A DNA stretch of 64,000 nucleotides from Homalodisca vitripennis (Eukaryota > Arthropoda > Insecta > Hemiptera > Cicadellidae). The notes under the pieces were generated by a model that saw nothing but the letters and a program-made list of their open reading frames with translations, was not told where the DNA came from and made no database searches. The stretch is taken from contig NC_060212.1 in assembly GCF_021130785.1 (NCBI RefSeq), positions 146,035,501 to 146,099,500 of the forward strand. The letters are read 5' to 3'. Shown piece by piece: positions 1 through 11,757 of this stretch; position 1 is the stretch's first letter; each line of letters starts with the position of its first letter. The position numbers and the translations under genes are program-made.

Positions 1-200
1 GGCCCGACATGACGTTATCTTCTGAGAAAAGTGACTTCATAAGGTCTATCTTGATGTGTTTCAAACAGCAATTTTGCCCCTTATCTCTTAACAGCCGCAT
101 AACGTTATCAGAACTAGCACTAGACGGATGATTTGTCTCAGTCTCACAATTCACCTTGTACCCACTTTGTAGTTGCACTTGCTGTGTGCTTGTGGACATA
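1..200 (-). CDS. 5' coding part of an unrecognised divergent gene, runs off the left edge
   Basis: Read on the minus strand, an ATG at 200-198 opens a frame that stays open to the window edge (66 codons plus 2 bases). The protein begins MSTSTQQVQLQSGYKVN and continues through a Ser/Asn-rich stretch into a more ordered part with MRLLRDKGQNCC and LMKSLFSEDN. GC content and the lack of stops contrast with the AT-rich DNA to its right. I do not recognise a domain, and the part visible is probably a disordered N-terminus. It points away from the RhoGEF2 gene. CRE-type motifs lie 200-270 bases upstream. It could instead be an exon of a transposon-derived gene. The start is the first ATG in the open frame; splice structure cannot be judged. 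Confidence 0.45.
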
Positions 201-401
201 AAAGTGCTTTCTCCGACACTCACTTTGTTTCTTTATTACTTTTTAATGGCCTAAGAAAATATAACCGAACAATTAAAATGAAAAATCTTAAGGGCAAACG
301 AACAATCATATCCAATTTGTTAGCAAAATTAAAATAATTTCTAAATTGGGGAATTCATAATAGTTACATTGTACCGAAATAGCGAAAAAGAGAAAATATA
401 C

Positions 402-471
402 GTGACGTAATTAATCGGCAACGACAAGACCAACTACCAAATCTAGATTACCCTTTGGCACGATGACGTCA
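402..471 (-). promoter_or_regulatory. CRE-type sites upstream of the divergent gene
   Basis: A full palindromic CRE, TGACGTCA, is at 464-471 and a variant, TGACGTAA, is at about 403-410. Both lie upstream of the minus-strand start at 200. This motif binds CREB/ATF bZIP dimers in animals. Use here is inferred from position only. Confidence 0.35.
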
Positions 472-761
472 CGCTTGCGAACATTCCCACATTCAGTGTT
501 CCATCAATCTTCATTTGAGGACCTCCAGACTCAGAACTGCTGCAATTTTAAACGTTTTATATGATTCAAGTCCTTTAATTTCTATGCAGAGTTTAGTTTT
601 CTTTTTGGGGAATTTAATCTGTTTGTAATGTACTTTTTGACATAAAAATATTTTAATCTAAATTCTAAAATGGGACTCAAATCGCAATTTCAAAGTTATT
701 GCTATGAATCATTTGGTTCTCAAATTGGCCGACAAATTATTGATGACAGTTATTTTTGTAT

Positions 762-870
762 GCACATAATTTCAATAAACAATGAATCACAAAAAGTACT
801 TGCTTCGCCGAGACTCGAACTCGGATCTCTCACTAGCCGGTGAATGTGCTACCATTACACCACAAAGCCC
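762..870 (-). repeat. tRNA-derived SINE, copy 1
   Basis: On the minus strand the segment begins GCTTTGTGGTGTAATGGTAG (A-box-like), contains GAGTTCGAGTC (B-box-like, T-arm) and then has a non-tRNA tail with AAGTACTTTTTGTGATTCA and TTTATTGAAATTAT. The cloverleaf is imperfect: the anticodon loop is short and lacks the usual U33, so I call a SINE head rather than a working tRNA gene. The same tail follows a second T-arm at 1126-1195 on the other strand, which makes it a repeat family. Confidence 0.6.
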
Positions 871-1063
871 TTACTTTTTACGATTCAATTATTTTGTATT
901 TGGCCGTATCTGTCACATATGCGTTTTAAATAACCAAACTAATATATGATCGGAAGACCAAATACCTGTCAAACCAAACAAATTGTATTTACATTAATTA
1001 AATTTGTATGACTGGCAATAGCTGAATTGAATTTAAATAAACATGGAATCGCATTATGTATTT

Positions 1064-1064
1064 A

Positions 1065-1115
<51 letters not shown>
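1064..1115. repeat. (TA)n microsatellite
   Basis: Nearly pure TA dinucleotide run. It makes spurious Tyr-Ile frames. Confidence 0.9.
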
Positions 1116-1118
<3 letters not shown>

Positions 1119-1125
1119 AATACAT

Positions 1126-1195
1126 CAAGTGAGAGATCCGGGTTCGACTCCCCGCGGAGCAAGTACTTTTTGTGATTCAATGTTTATTGAAATTA
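1126..1195 (+). repeat. tRNA-derived SINE, copy 2 (5' truncated)
   Basis: This has AGTGAGAGATCCGGGTTCGA followed by the same tail as the copy at 762-870 (AAGTACTTTTTGTGATTCAA, then TTTATTGAAATTAT), in the opposite orientation. Its 5' half is replaced by a TA run (about 1068-1114). Confidence 0.55.
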
Positions 1196-1205
1196 TATAT
1201 ATATA

Positions 1206-1704
1206 TCTTATATATATAAAAATCTTGAGTCACGATGTATGTTGCCAATAAACTCCAAAACGACTGAACCAATTTTAATCAAATTTCACATGTATCCGTA
1301 ATTTAGTCTAACTTAGAAGATAGGATAGTTATTATCTGAATTATTCGCTTATGTCGTGAATATAAACGAATAAAATGAAGAAAAGTTTTCAAAGCGCCTG
1401 CACATTACAACCTGCAATTACGAGATAGATACGTATATTAAACAGTGAAACACTATTTGAAGGCGCTAAGTTATGATGTATAATTGTCTAAACTAAATTT
1501 TTGGTTTGAACTTAAAGGTTGAGTGGTAGACCACTTTGTAATAAAATACATTATGCATGTACAATACATTTTTTGACATATTTTCTTGATCGTGACATCA
1601 AGGTAAAATCTACATCGGGGTTGGAAATATAATTTACTTCAACCAGAAATGCTCATACGCGGGCAAAACTTACGAAAAGCGTGCGAAGCCGCGGGAAACA
1701 GCTA

Positions 1705-1706
<2 letters not shown>
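1206..1706 (+). mobile_element. Helitron-like (Helentron-type) non-autonomous element
   Basis: The left end is TCTTATATATATAAAAATCT followed by a segment with AACGACTGAACCAATTTTAA, a string typical of insect Helitron 5' regions. The right end has GCGAAGCCGCGGGAAACAGC then CTAGT, a GC hairpin close to a CTAGT terminus, also typical of this group. No Rep/helicase coding is present. It inserts in AT-rich DNA and is followed by a TA run (1707-1780). Family assignment is from terminal motifs only. Confidence 0.55.
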
Positions 1707-1779
<73 letters not shown>

Positions 1780-1780
1780 A
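1703..1780. repeat. (TA)n microsatellite
   Basis: TA run that starts exactly at the end of the Helitron-like element. Confidence 0.9.
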
Positions 1781-2509
1781 TAGTGAACGTTTTTATTTTT
1801 ATAAATGCATAGCCAGGCATTGATCCATTCCGAGATTTTATTTTAACAGTAACATTTCTTCATTCCAAACAGGGGTTGTATTTTATCAGAAACAGTTTCA
1901 TGATAACCGCCAGTCTACGCTATCAGCTACGATATTTCGTTTTATCAAGCATTAACTGTCCTCTAAAATAGTTGCAATCAACTATAGTGTTTCGTGGACG
2001 AAATTTGTATTACTTGTATTTGTAAAAATGTCCCACTGTGTTTGTGTAGTCATTAATATTCACTCTAAATTCGTTCAAAATATTTACTATTTTATTTTAC
2101 TATGGTATTTTAGTAAATACTATAATATAACCGAAGTTTTTATTTGCCATCAAAGTAAATTGAAACTGCCGGTTTACAAATGAAACAACCAAAATTATTG
2201 GTATTTTTGAAAATTTTCAGAAGAATTCATTTTTTCTTCAAAGTGAAAATGTCTCGCCATATAATAATAGCACTGGATTAAAGAACCTTTTCTATGTAAT
2301 CGAAAATTTCAATAAAGTTGATTTTGGAGTACTCGGAAAACGTAATTTTGAAAACAATAGTTGTCGAATCTTCTGTTTTGTTGTTAGCATTATTATAGTA
2401 GTAAAGTCCAGCTGTTAATTATTGTAAACGTAAACGGAATTAATTTGGAATCTGGGAAAAGTTTAGGTGGTTGTAGTTGTGGGTGATTATAAATAAAATA
2501 ACGATGTCT

Positions 2510-2890
2510 AAGGCAGCACGGTACGTGACATGTGCAAAAACAGCGAATTAGCCTTCGTCTCCGTGGAGAGGCGATTACGTTGGTGACCGACTACTACAGA
2601 ACTGCGCGGAACGGCCGTCTTGAATACCCCAGTCCGCGATCGCGCGGTCCAGTGCTTGGTGGTCCGCAAGGTCCGTGCGATGTTTACATTTCGTAATTAG
2701 TTTTGTGGCAACCAGGCCGCCGATCGGAGCTTGCTGGTGTGTGCAGTTACGCGTCTCCGCCATGGACGACGACAGTTGGCGCCATTATGTCCACTGCCCT
2801 CCCCAGGTACGGTACACTATCAGTGCACGACACTATTTACCCCACTGACACACATGATACAGCTATCGGAGATGTTAACCCTGCACTTGA
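2510..2890 (+). promoter_or_regulatory. GC/CpG-rich promoter region of the RhoGEF2 transcript
   Basis: This is the only GC- and CpG-rich stretch in the first 8 kb and it surrounds the ATG at 2762. Several CG-containing blocks occur (for example CGATCGCGCGG near 2637). No TATA box is evident. I infer promoter plus 5' UTR from composition and from the coding exon inside it. Confidence 0.45.
2762..2806 (+). CDS. RhoGEF2: RhoGEF2 exon 1 (first coding exon)
   Basis: ATG in a strong Kozak context (CCGCCATGG) opens MDDDSWRHYVHCPPQ and meets a donor, CCCCAG|GTACGG, in phase 0. The next exon starts in phase 0. It lies in the GC-rich promoter region. The 15 residues carry no domain. What is uncertain is whether this is the only start: the PDZ domain expected in the family would have to come from another promoter or be absent from this form. 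A longer overlapping frame from 2703 is read through the donor and is not preferred. Confidence 0.6.
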
Positions 2891-4779
2891 CCCCGGTCAG
2901 TGTTTATTGCTATATTATCGTGCGGTTTCTTCTTTGATTCCAAAGCGCTTCTTCCCTGCTTCACATTCCTATAGATTCAGAAACTATTGACAATTCATCT
3001 GTAAGCCTTTAAACACCGAGATATTGATTCAGATTTCAATGATTCAGTGTATAAAATTACATACTGTAGTTTGATTGTCAATGAATTTATTATTTTGTCC
3101 ACATGAGCGATATATAGAAGAGACAATTAATTAGATATTTTAAAAAGAATTACACACACACACTTCATTGGTATCCAATCATTTAAAATATATAGATTGC
3201 AAATTTAGGTTTGATGAAGAATTGTCAACCATAATAATTATTGATAGTCTGTGTGTGTGTGTATCTGTAGCATAATTGAATATAATAGGATAGTAATATT
3301 CTAAACCTTTAATTGTATTTTAACAGTCCTTTGGAATTAGGAACTCCACTGGGTTATCCATACAACAATAAAAAAGTTTTATTTGGTTAAGCAGCTAATT
3401 ACAAAATTTAAAGGTTTTTAACGTTATACATATTTTTTGTGGAAACTTGTTTAATGTCCCTGTTGTTTCTATTCCAAGCTCTGTGTAGTACTTTTTAAAG
3501 TTTGTGGAAATCCCAATTGGTTATAATTAAAAGCCTATGTTTTTAAGGTTTACACGTTAGATAAAAGTTATTTAAAATTCTTTGTGATCTAATCGGGGGA
3601 GGATTTATGTACAAAAACTGAACTTTCCACGAGTTGTTGACATGTCCTTAATTTTCTCATGATTAAAACAGACCAGTGACTCACGGCAGTTAATAGTTCA
3701 GCAAATTTATTGTTCTTCTGTTTCAACAAAACAATAACTCAGAACTCTGATCCTGATTTAAACTTGTTTCTCAATTTAAATTGTGGTGTAGTATATTAAA
3801 TCAATTTTAAAATTCAGCAAACATGTTTATGAGTTGGTGGACTGGACTAAAATTCATCTAAAAGTTAAAAGGATTGCCATTATTAATTTGGGCCTCTTAA
3901 ATGAATACCAAACTAACAAATGTTCCATCTAAAATTCAGCATTCTTTGTGTGGAAACATTATTAATTTGATTGTAACCAGAATTCATTTCAGTGAGAGGG
4001 GAGGGCAGTATATAGGAGTACTTACTTTTTAAACAGTATGTATTATCAGTTAAAAATTCTCTACCAAATTATGTTGAGTTGTAAACATCAAAATTCAAAC
4101 TCAATATTATTATTAATCTAGATTTTTAATTCGTTTTCTGCTCAATAAAGTTAGCTTTGTTTTATTTTGTCAATGAGATCTTCTAACTAGCAAAAAGAGA
4201 GGTTCTGATTAGGTGCGAAAAAACTTTGTATAATTCATGAGAACTTGGGATGGTGTTAACCAATTGAGAGTCAATATTAAGAATTGTTTATTGTTGCTAT
4301 TCTAAAGATGCCGAGGTCTAGTGTGAGAGGAGAGAGAGATATGGGACAGGACCACCAAGGCAGTGCTAATTGTGGGACATTGAGTGGGACAGGGAGTAGT
4401 CACTAGTCAGTACCAGTAGTCAGTAAATGTCAATATGTAGGTCATTACAGCCAACGTCACTCACACTCATCATTGCATAACAGCTTCAATAACTGCTCTG
4501 GTTATGCATCATATTGTGCATCTTGATATCACAGCTCAGGCTCAGTTCCACTATCCACTGTCGTTTTCAACTGTTAACAATATTACTGTGACTATTTGTA
4601 ATACATTTATATTTGCACATTTTAAATTTTCTTGCACCAACTGAACAATATTTTTACTTTGTTCAAAAAAAGATAAACAAAATATAGAAATCAACATAAC
4701 TGTAATTTTGTGTGTGTTATTTTCTGAAATTTAATAGAATCTGTATGCCGTTATATTTTATTTGTACAATACATGAGTA

Positions 4780-4870
4780 TGAAAACGAAAACAATTAAAT
4801 TAAAAATGCTTTTATGAAAGAGGTGGAGTTAGGACTATCAAGCCCTCTCTACCACTCAACCTCATATCTT
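4780..4870 (-). repeat. diverged LINE-tail-like repeat
   Basis: Contains AAAAATGCTTTTATGAAAGA and GGTGGAGTTAGGACTATCAAG then CCCTCTCTACCACTCAACC. It is clearly related to 5390-5480, so this is an interspersed repeat. Orientation as a LINE 3' end is inferred from the second copy. Confidence 0.5.
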
Positions 4871-5015
4871 ATACAGTAATTTTACAATAGTTTGATACAG
4901 ATATGTTACATTAAATTATTTACTTGCTTAACTTATACAAAACTAAATTAACTAAAAGTAAAAATCTATATATTGAAATGAATAAATTATAAAAACTTAA
5001 AATGCCAAAAATTCC

Positions 5016-5160
5016 AAAAATGTACATATATATGTAATAAATACAAGAAAATTTCAACGTGCAGAACGAGAAGTAAAGACGCATTCAACTGCTCTAAGAC
5101 ATCAGTTGCTAGATGAACACAAGCAGCAACACACGTCACCCCCACAGGCTCCTAGGCCAT
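5016..5160 (+). other. candidate unassigned exon in intron 1
   Basis: An open frame rises out of AT-rich intron with GC-richer, protein-like codons: RAEREVKTHSTALRHQLLDE then HKQQHTSPPQAPRP. The helical, charged first part and Ser/Pro/Gln-rich second part would suit the coiled linker of a PDZ-RhoGEF. A possible acceptor is CAACGTGCAG|AACGAG, but I find no good donor and the phase would not join exon 1 to exon 2. It may be an exon of another isoform or a chance or retroposed fragment. Confidence 0.25.
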
Positions 5161-5389
5161 TTAAAAAAAATTTGTATCAATATTTTGAAAGTTGGTGTGT
5201 CATATTGTGCAAACAAAAATATTTGTCAATATGAACATGTAAAAAAAACCAATATAATAACACTTTTTATCTAAAATTGTAACTTAATTGACTAGTAATA
5301 AAAATTATTGTTTTCGCTCGTGTTTTGCAAGCCAACTTTTACTTTTTATCAGGAACCACATTTATTACCACAAAGTGAAGCTATTCTAT

Positions 5390-5480
5390 TTTATATGAAA
5401 TGAAATGAAAAATGCCTTTATTTACAGAGGCGAAGTTAGGACTTAAAAGTCCTCTCTACCACTTAACCAAGCAAGGAGTA
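5390..5480 (-). repeat. LINE 3'-end-like repeat with TTTCA tail
   Basis: Read on the minus strand it has AATAAAGGCATTTTTCATTT followed by a TTTCA microsatellite, the form of many insect LINE 3' ends. The body (GAGGCGAAGTTAGGACT, CCTCTCTACCACTTAACC) matches the copy at 4780-4870. Confidence 0.5.
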
Positions 5481-8400
5481 AAAATTATAATAGTCAGCAA
5501 CAAAAACATTTTTTTTATATAGTGTTTACATTTCTGTTTCTCAATCATTTACAAAACCTTTCCTATTTCACTTCATATAAATCTCAGGAGGTAATTCTTA
5601 AAGACACTGGATTATTTTCTTTAAATTAGAAAATCAAGAATTTTTGTTTGCGCCTTGTACTTGCTTGGTTAAGAAATACAACAATAATAAAATTTAGGAT
5701 AATGCACTGCAAAAAAAAAATAAATGTTGCTCCAACTGACTTTTAATACACTAGAAAAAGGAAGCTAAAAACAGTAACTTTATAGACCAAGTCGATGTAT
5801 TTAAATAAGATTTTTTTGCAATAAGGTAAAAATTGTTTGTTGAGAAAGCACAATTGTACGAGCTTTTAATAACTTTGAAATTTTGTAGTGTTTAACCTGT
5901 GAGGTTATTTAATCCACTGGCTGACACCATCAAAGCCATATTTGGCACATCATCTAGACACTTAGTGCAAGTTTTTATATTCTTTATTTTTTTTAAATGT
6001 AGTCGTTGAGTTAAACAATGTGTAATAATAATAATAATAATAAACATTTACTCAGAGGAATAAGCAGCGAATATAATAAAAAATTTGATTTACTCAAATA
6101 ATGGTAGATGTTGTTGATCAGAAGTCCAAACTTTATTTTAAAAACTATTTTTGTTTTATATTACTCAAAGGAAACACAAATATTTGTCTTGGTTTTTAAA
6201 GAAATAAACTTGATGCATTTCAATCATACCAGGAGACTAGAATATGTACAATTTTATTTAAAATCTTCCTTTTTTTATAATGAGAGAGAGACAGCTTGTT
6301 AAATATTGGTTGATTTAAATATTACTGTTTTGTTTGCAACAGCTTAATAAGCTAATGGATTAAGCCGCAGAAATTATACTAATTCAAGGTTTAATAGACA
6401 ATTTTATTATTGGAACTAGAATATGTTTTTTCTACAGTAATTGTAAATTAAAATGTATAGAAATAATAATTAAAGAGTATGTTTCTAGTTATAAAAAGTA
6501 TAATGCAAACTACTTAGTATAGGTGCAGTTTAATAATTATGTAAGATTTAACTTAGAAATGATATAAGACACAGTATTCCCTTTGAATTCACATGACGTT
6601 TTCTAGCCTTTGCACAAAACTTATTCTTGTTTCTCAAACCTTTTGGGATGAGTCTATTGTATAGAAACAGTTTGATATATAAACACATTTATTTTAGATA
6701 TTAGTGTTTCTAAAGCTCACACTGGATAAACATTGTTCGTCAAACATTTTATCGTTTGGCGACGAATTTTTGTTTTCGATTAGTGTGGACGCCTTGACAA
6801 ACATCTTGGGGTTAGTATCCCATAATTTTTTTCAGTCAAAATTTTCACCCTGAGCGAACTGTTGTTGGGTTTGGTGAAGAAGCCCTTTGTGGTACATCCA
6901 TTGCAGTCCGTTTCTTACCGAAATTTTGTTTCTAGTGAAATTTTATGTTATATGTACACCGTACTATAATAGTAGTAACCATATAAAGAACAGTATTTGG
7001 ACATTTAAAAACTCTTCTTTAAATTATTAAATTATGTGAAGTTAATTTACTTAGTTTACTTAGGGAATTCATGAAATAATTTAGTGAAGAATAGACATAA
7101 CAACAGTTTAAAATAATTGCTACAGAAACTGGTACAGACGTTAATTCAGTGAAAAAGAAAATTTAGTTTATTAGGACATTACAGAATTCCCATGAATGGG
7201 AATGGAGGAAAAGAAGAAAATCCCAGTGGAGTTTAAAATATTTCACATTTTTTAGTGATCCATTAAGGCCCACCTTGTCTAGCCTTACAGTACAATTTCA
7301 AGAGGAAGGAATAAAATATAGCGATGATATGTATGATGATATCGAAACAAGATGTCAAAAACCATTTAATATTATGAACAATTTTTATAACAAATTAAAA
7401 TAAAAGTTGACAAGAGGAAAAAAGCTGTCTATTTTTGTAATTTTGTATTCTGCTTTGAACTTTCAGCAAGCATTTTAATTTTCTTTGCAATTTAAAAACA
7501 ACATTCCGGTAAATTTGGAGAAGTAGGAACTATATGTCAAGTCCACTCTGATGTCTTCACTACTATATTCATATTGTCTGTTTAATAATTGTCTCTCCAG
7601 TTTCTCCCACCACTGGCGATGCCGTTGAAGGCAAATATTTGCAGCAGTAACAACAGTTCAAGAAAGTAAATTGCTACTGCGCACCAAAGTTTATTTTCAT
7701 TGACAAAACAAACACTGAATTTACAGTGAACACCATAATTTGTGAGAAACAATTTTGGTAATAAATGTTTAGTTTAGTTTAACAAACAATATTATGTTTG
7801 GCAAAAACATGTTCTTTGTGAATGTTTGCCTAGTGTCGACGCATATTTATGGAATGATTTAGATTTAGTTGTTTCATTTGCACTGTGTTTCTTATACTTA
7901 TTTATTTGTTTATTTTTCAACTTTTTAGTTTTTATCCATTATGTTGTAGTTTGTATTGTATGAAATTTTAATTTTTTGAATGATTTTCTGGTCCTTGAAT
8001 GGTTGATGGCTAACAGCGTATAACATTAGTTCAAACACTGATAGTACCGAAATAAAGTCTAAAACAACTGATTGAAGTAAGTAACCAAACAAATGTACAT
8101 AATCCATTTACAAGTATTATAATTATTATAATGCTGGTGAAAGTTTTGTTAATCATATTTGCCAATTACTTTTATTTAACCTTTCGGCTTCTTAAACTCA
8201 TTTTACCCTTTCAATTTTAATCAGAAGGCAATTTTTTATCATGGTTCACTAACATAACTGATTAATATAAAACTTTAATTTGTTTCTTAACTGTATATTT
8301 GAATAAATATGTTTGTTTTGCATGAAAAAATAATGCTAAAGAAGCAGTAAAGTATCATTTTAAGGCGAAGTGTGAGCTTCACGCTCATAAATATTAATCT

Positions 8401-8646
8401 CTTAACAACAATAACAATAATATGGTGTGACAGAAGAGATTTCTAGTACTCCAGGTTGTCTGCTATTAGCGGAGATCAAGGGTTAAATGAGTTATACGTT
8501 TATAATATGAGAATATTGAATGGCACTAAAGTGGAAGACATGAGATTTCTCATGGGCTCCTATGTTGTCAATCATTCAAGGCTCCATGGTCGGTAGATAG
8601 TTGCTTGTGTGTGGCTTGTACTAATGGCTCTGATGGTTGTCTGCAG

Positions 8647-8811
8647 CCTCTGCCTACTCGACATGTGGACCCCGACACTCCCCCACCTTTACCTAGTCGT
8701 AACCCGCCTCAACCCTCACCGTCTCCTCAGACCCCACCACCACTCCCACCCCGCCAGTATCTCCTCGCTCACTCAGAGTCTGTCCCGGTGCCCGCCAACA
8801 CTAACTCACCC
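8647..8811 (+). CDS. RhoGEF2: RhoGEF2 exon 2, proline-rich
   Basis: Acceptor TCTGCAG|CCTCTG and donor CACCC|GTAAGT enclose 55 codons, phase 0 on both sides (protein residues 16-70). The sequence is dense in proline, with PPPLPSR and PPPLPPRQ, two class-type PxxP/PPLPxR motifs that SH3 domains commonly bind. GC content is far above the flanking intron. The upstream open frame from 8605 is intron read-through. This part lies before the RGS-like domain, where family members have a poorly conserved linker, so the partner is unknown. Confidence 0.85.
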
Positions 8812-9557
8812 GTAAGTAACATCTAACAGTGCATTTAATAGTTAGTAAATACGCATAACTACGTTGTGCTACAAGTACAGTTCTTTAGTAAAGTTGTTTA
8901 GATTCTCTAGCCAGAAACCCTCAAACAAAGTATTTTTGTAGGAGCCATGTGTGAAATGGTTCAGGTACTCTTAAAAGAAATCATAGCACTTAATTTAAAC
9001 TGTTACGTTAAATAGAATTAATATTGGTTTAAACAAAGGTTTTATGTGATGGTAACTTTATTAAGGAGTATAAAACTACTGTCCCGTAACCACCTAAAAT
9101 GTTTGAAAACTAAGACATCACCTGTAAGTTATTTATTATAATGCTCTATTGTCAAGTGACTTATATTGTCAGTTTTCTAACAGTTCATATAAGAAGTTTA
9201 AATCCTGTTTACAAGAGAAAGCCATATAAACTAATTAATTGTATTATTGTCAGTCTGCAAGAATATAGTAAGGAAAAGAGAATAAGAATTATTCAATGAT
9301 GCATTCTGCAAGTGTTCAAACGCAGTTTGAAATAAAATTCCAAAAGTATTCGTCAATCTCAAATAGTAATTCATATAGTTTGGTTTTGTTCAAAATAATT
9401 TTTAGTTACTCAATGATTGATGGGAAATACACTTGTTTAGAGGGTAAACATTATTACAATTACTGCTCTAGAAAAAATATGAAGGAACAGAAGGATTAGT
9501 ATTGTACTTGACTTACTATGCTTATTATCCTATATAACATGTATTCACATGTTACAG
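8812..9557 (+). other. RhoGEF2 intron 2
   Basis: AT-rich intron; no supported feature seen. Confidence 0.8.
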
Positions 9558-9630
9558 AGCCCCAGTGGTCATCATCGCACCAAATCTAACCCAGACACTA
9601 TGTCGGCTCACAATCTATCACTAGCTGAGG
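9558..9630 (+). CDS. RhoGEF2: RhoGEF2 exon 3, linker
   Basis: Acceptor ATGTTACAG|AGCCCC and donor GCTGAGG|GTAAGT. It starts in phase 0 and ends with one base carried over (phase 1), which the next exon completes. It encodes SPSGHHRTKSNPDTMSAHN and LSLAE, a polar linker with no recognised domain (residues 71-94). Joining on both sides is frame-perfect. Confidence 0.85.
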
Positions 9631-9756
9631 GTAAGTTATATTGTTAGCAAGTAAAACTGATTGTATAGACATTTGCCATTGTTATGTTTTTCAAATCATC
9701 AAAATGTGTGAGGTTTTGAGAACTTCTGTCTCAATAATATTTCATTGAGCGTCAGT

Positions 9757-10700
9757 GGTCTGCACGAAAAGTATCCGGCCTGCGTTTATATCTTTGCATT
9801 GGTACTATTCCACGCCATCTGGGCTGTGCCGTCCTTCAAAGTAGTCCCAATTTGATCGAACCACATTCTCCCAGCGGTACTTCCATATCTTAAAGCAGTC
9901 CTTTAACGTCGATTTTGGAATGGCCTCTCAATGTCGTGAAACCGCTTTTCTTTGGGAACATCCAAAAGTCGAATAGAATTATATCGGGACTGTGCAGAGA
10001 CTGGTAAAGAAAGTTGTGCAATTTTGTGTTTAACTAAAAATTGCTGCACAAGATTCGATAAATGCGCTAGCGCATTAGCGTGGTGAAGAAGCAAGTCACC
10101 GATTGACCAGAAACACTTTTGTTTTCTTCTCACACAGGAATCACACAGTCTTTATAAGACTGCAATGTATTATTCTTTGTTGATCATCTGACCTTTTGGA
10201 ATAAATTTGTAGTGCACAACAACCTCAAAATTGAAAAAAATCAGCATTGAAATGACATGGCTCCAACTTTGATATTCTTTTTTTCCGTGGCTCGCTTAGA
10301 TTCTTCCATTGTGAAAATTGTTGTTTAGTTTCAGGATCATAACCATAAACCCCATGACTCATCACAAGTAATAATCTTCTTAAGGAAATTATCATCATCA
10401 CTGACCATTTTCAAGTTGTCTATACTGATTTCACAAACAAAGTTTTTCTACTCGGTTGTGAGCAATTTTTGAATGAATTTCACATGCATTCGAGTCATTC
10501 CAAAAATCTTATTCAAAATATCCCAAACAATAGTTTTTGGAATGCCAAGATCGTTTTCTAATTCACGAACAGCCAATAAAAGATCACCTTTAATCGTAAG
10601 TCAAACATGCTTAATGTTTTCAGTTAGTTTGTCACCGATCAAAGGAATGTCATTACCTCCTAGACTTTGTATTTAATCACCAAAGGTCTTGGAAAAGTTT
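9757..10700 (-). mobile_element. decayed mariner-family transposase remnant
   Basis: Minus-strand frames give, in order, VRELENDLGIPKTIVWDIL (helix-turn-helix region), IITCDESWGLWL (block around the first catalytic Asp), QWKN followed by PRKKR, then LLHHANALAHLSNLVQQFL. In live mariners the last block reads HHDN; here Asp is replaced by Ala. Many stops and frameshifts separate the blocks. Terminal repeats could not be identified, so the boundaries are approximate. It is an old copy, different from the element at 15019. Confidence 0.7.
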
Positions 10701-11518
10701 TCTGGAAGTGCTGTGGAAGAATGCTATATTTATAGAACAATCCATTATTATTATTTTTTTTTTCATTTTCAAAATGGTTTGTCTTAATAGTTTTTATTTT
10801 TATAATTTAATTCTCCAATGTTCTTGGTTTTCCATTTGAAATTCTTTCTGCTTCAATTTTTATCATCATAAACTGAGGGTGCTACCAGGTCTATTGATTT
10901 ATAGCTGTAACTTTATCCAGTTTTTAATGAAAAATCCGGAGCATATGTAGTTTTTTATTATTTTACTTGATTAATCTTTGAAGTGAAGTAAACAGTTATA
11001 AAATAAAAAAGCAAACAAATTTGTGTCATACAAAGTGGAACAAATTTATTGTGACACATGTTGTTGTGGCGGCACAAAGATCTGTACCAGCAATATCTAA
11101 GCAGGGTGACATTCAACCCGCCATGAAATATGTTTTGTAAGTTAAATGGAATTTTATTCTCAACGGTTCTCACTCTGAGTTTGTCGAATAAAACATTGAA
11201 CACTAAGTATAAAATATGTAATTCCTTTTCTTCAATACTTTGACTGGTTTTTTTGTTTATTGCGGCAAGGATTGGATGTGGATTTCAACTCCAAACCAGT
11301 TGAGAATGAGAGTCGTAAGTACTGATGAAAGCTGTTATTGTTACTGGTCTGTTAAAATCCTATTTACTTAAATACAACCAAGTGAAAAACTGAAGGTGCT
11401 CATTAGATAGGACATATTGGATTGAAGTAGATTGGGAATCTCACCCGAAATAGATTGGGAACAATGTTTTCTTTGAAACAGCTAAATACACTTTTAACAA
11501 ATTGCAATGAGGATGGAC

Positions 11519-11709
11519 TTTAACCCTCCGGCTGGCAACGTCGTAAATTACCACTCATTTTTTCCCGCCGTGAACTGGCAGAGTCGTAATATACGACTCA
11601 TTAAACATCGTCTACTAATTACGTCATAGTTCCGATAATTACCGCTCGAATCGCATAAAAGTTATATCACTTTAATCACAAGATCCCAAGCCTTCTAATA
11701 ATGTATTCA

Positions 11710-11757
<48 letters not shown>

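Larger units (their letters stand above)
201..2761. other. intergenic region between divergent genes
   Basis: Apart from the SINE pair, the Helitron-like element, two AT dinucleotide runs and the GC-rich segment just before the RhoGEF2 start, I see no gene here. The stretch 1780-2510 is plain AT-rich DNA with no supported feature. Confidence 0.6.
2807..8646 (+). other. RhoGEF2 intron 1
   Basis: AT-rich intron of 5.8 kb. It holds two LINE 3'-tail-like pieces (4780-4870, 5390-5480), an open GC-richer stretch at 5016-5160 that could be an exon, and an AAT run at 6025-6043. I see nothing else supportable. Confidence 0.7.

Noticed and set aside
800..870. Functional minus-strand tRNA gene
   Set aside because: The anticodon loop is six bases without U33 and the acceptor stem needs several G-U pairs; a SINE tail follows.
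2703..2990. Longer protein-coding frames through the promoter region
   Set aside because: Both frames read past the consensus donor at 2807 and have no recognisable content.
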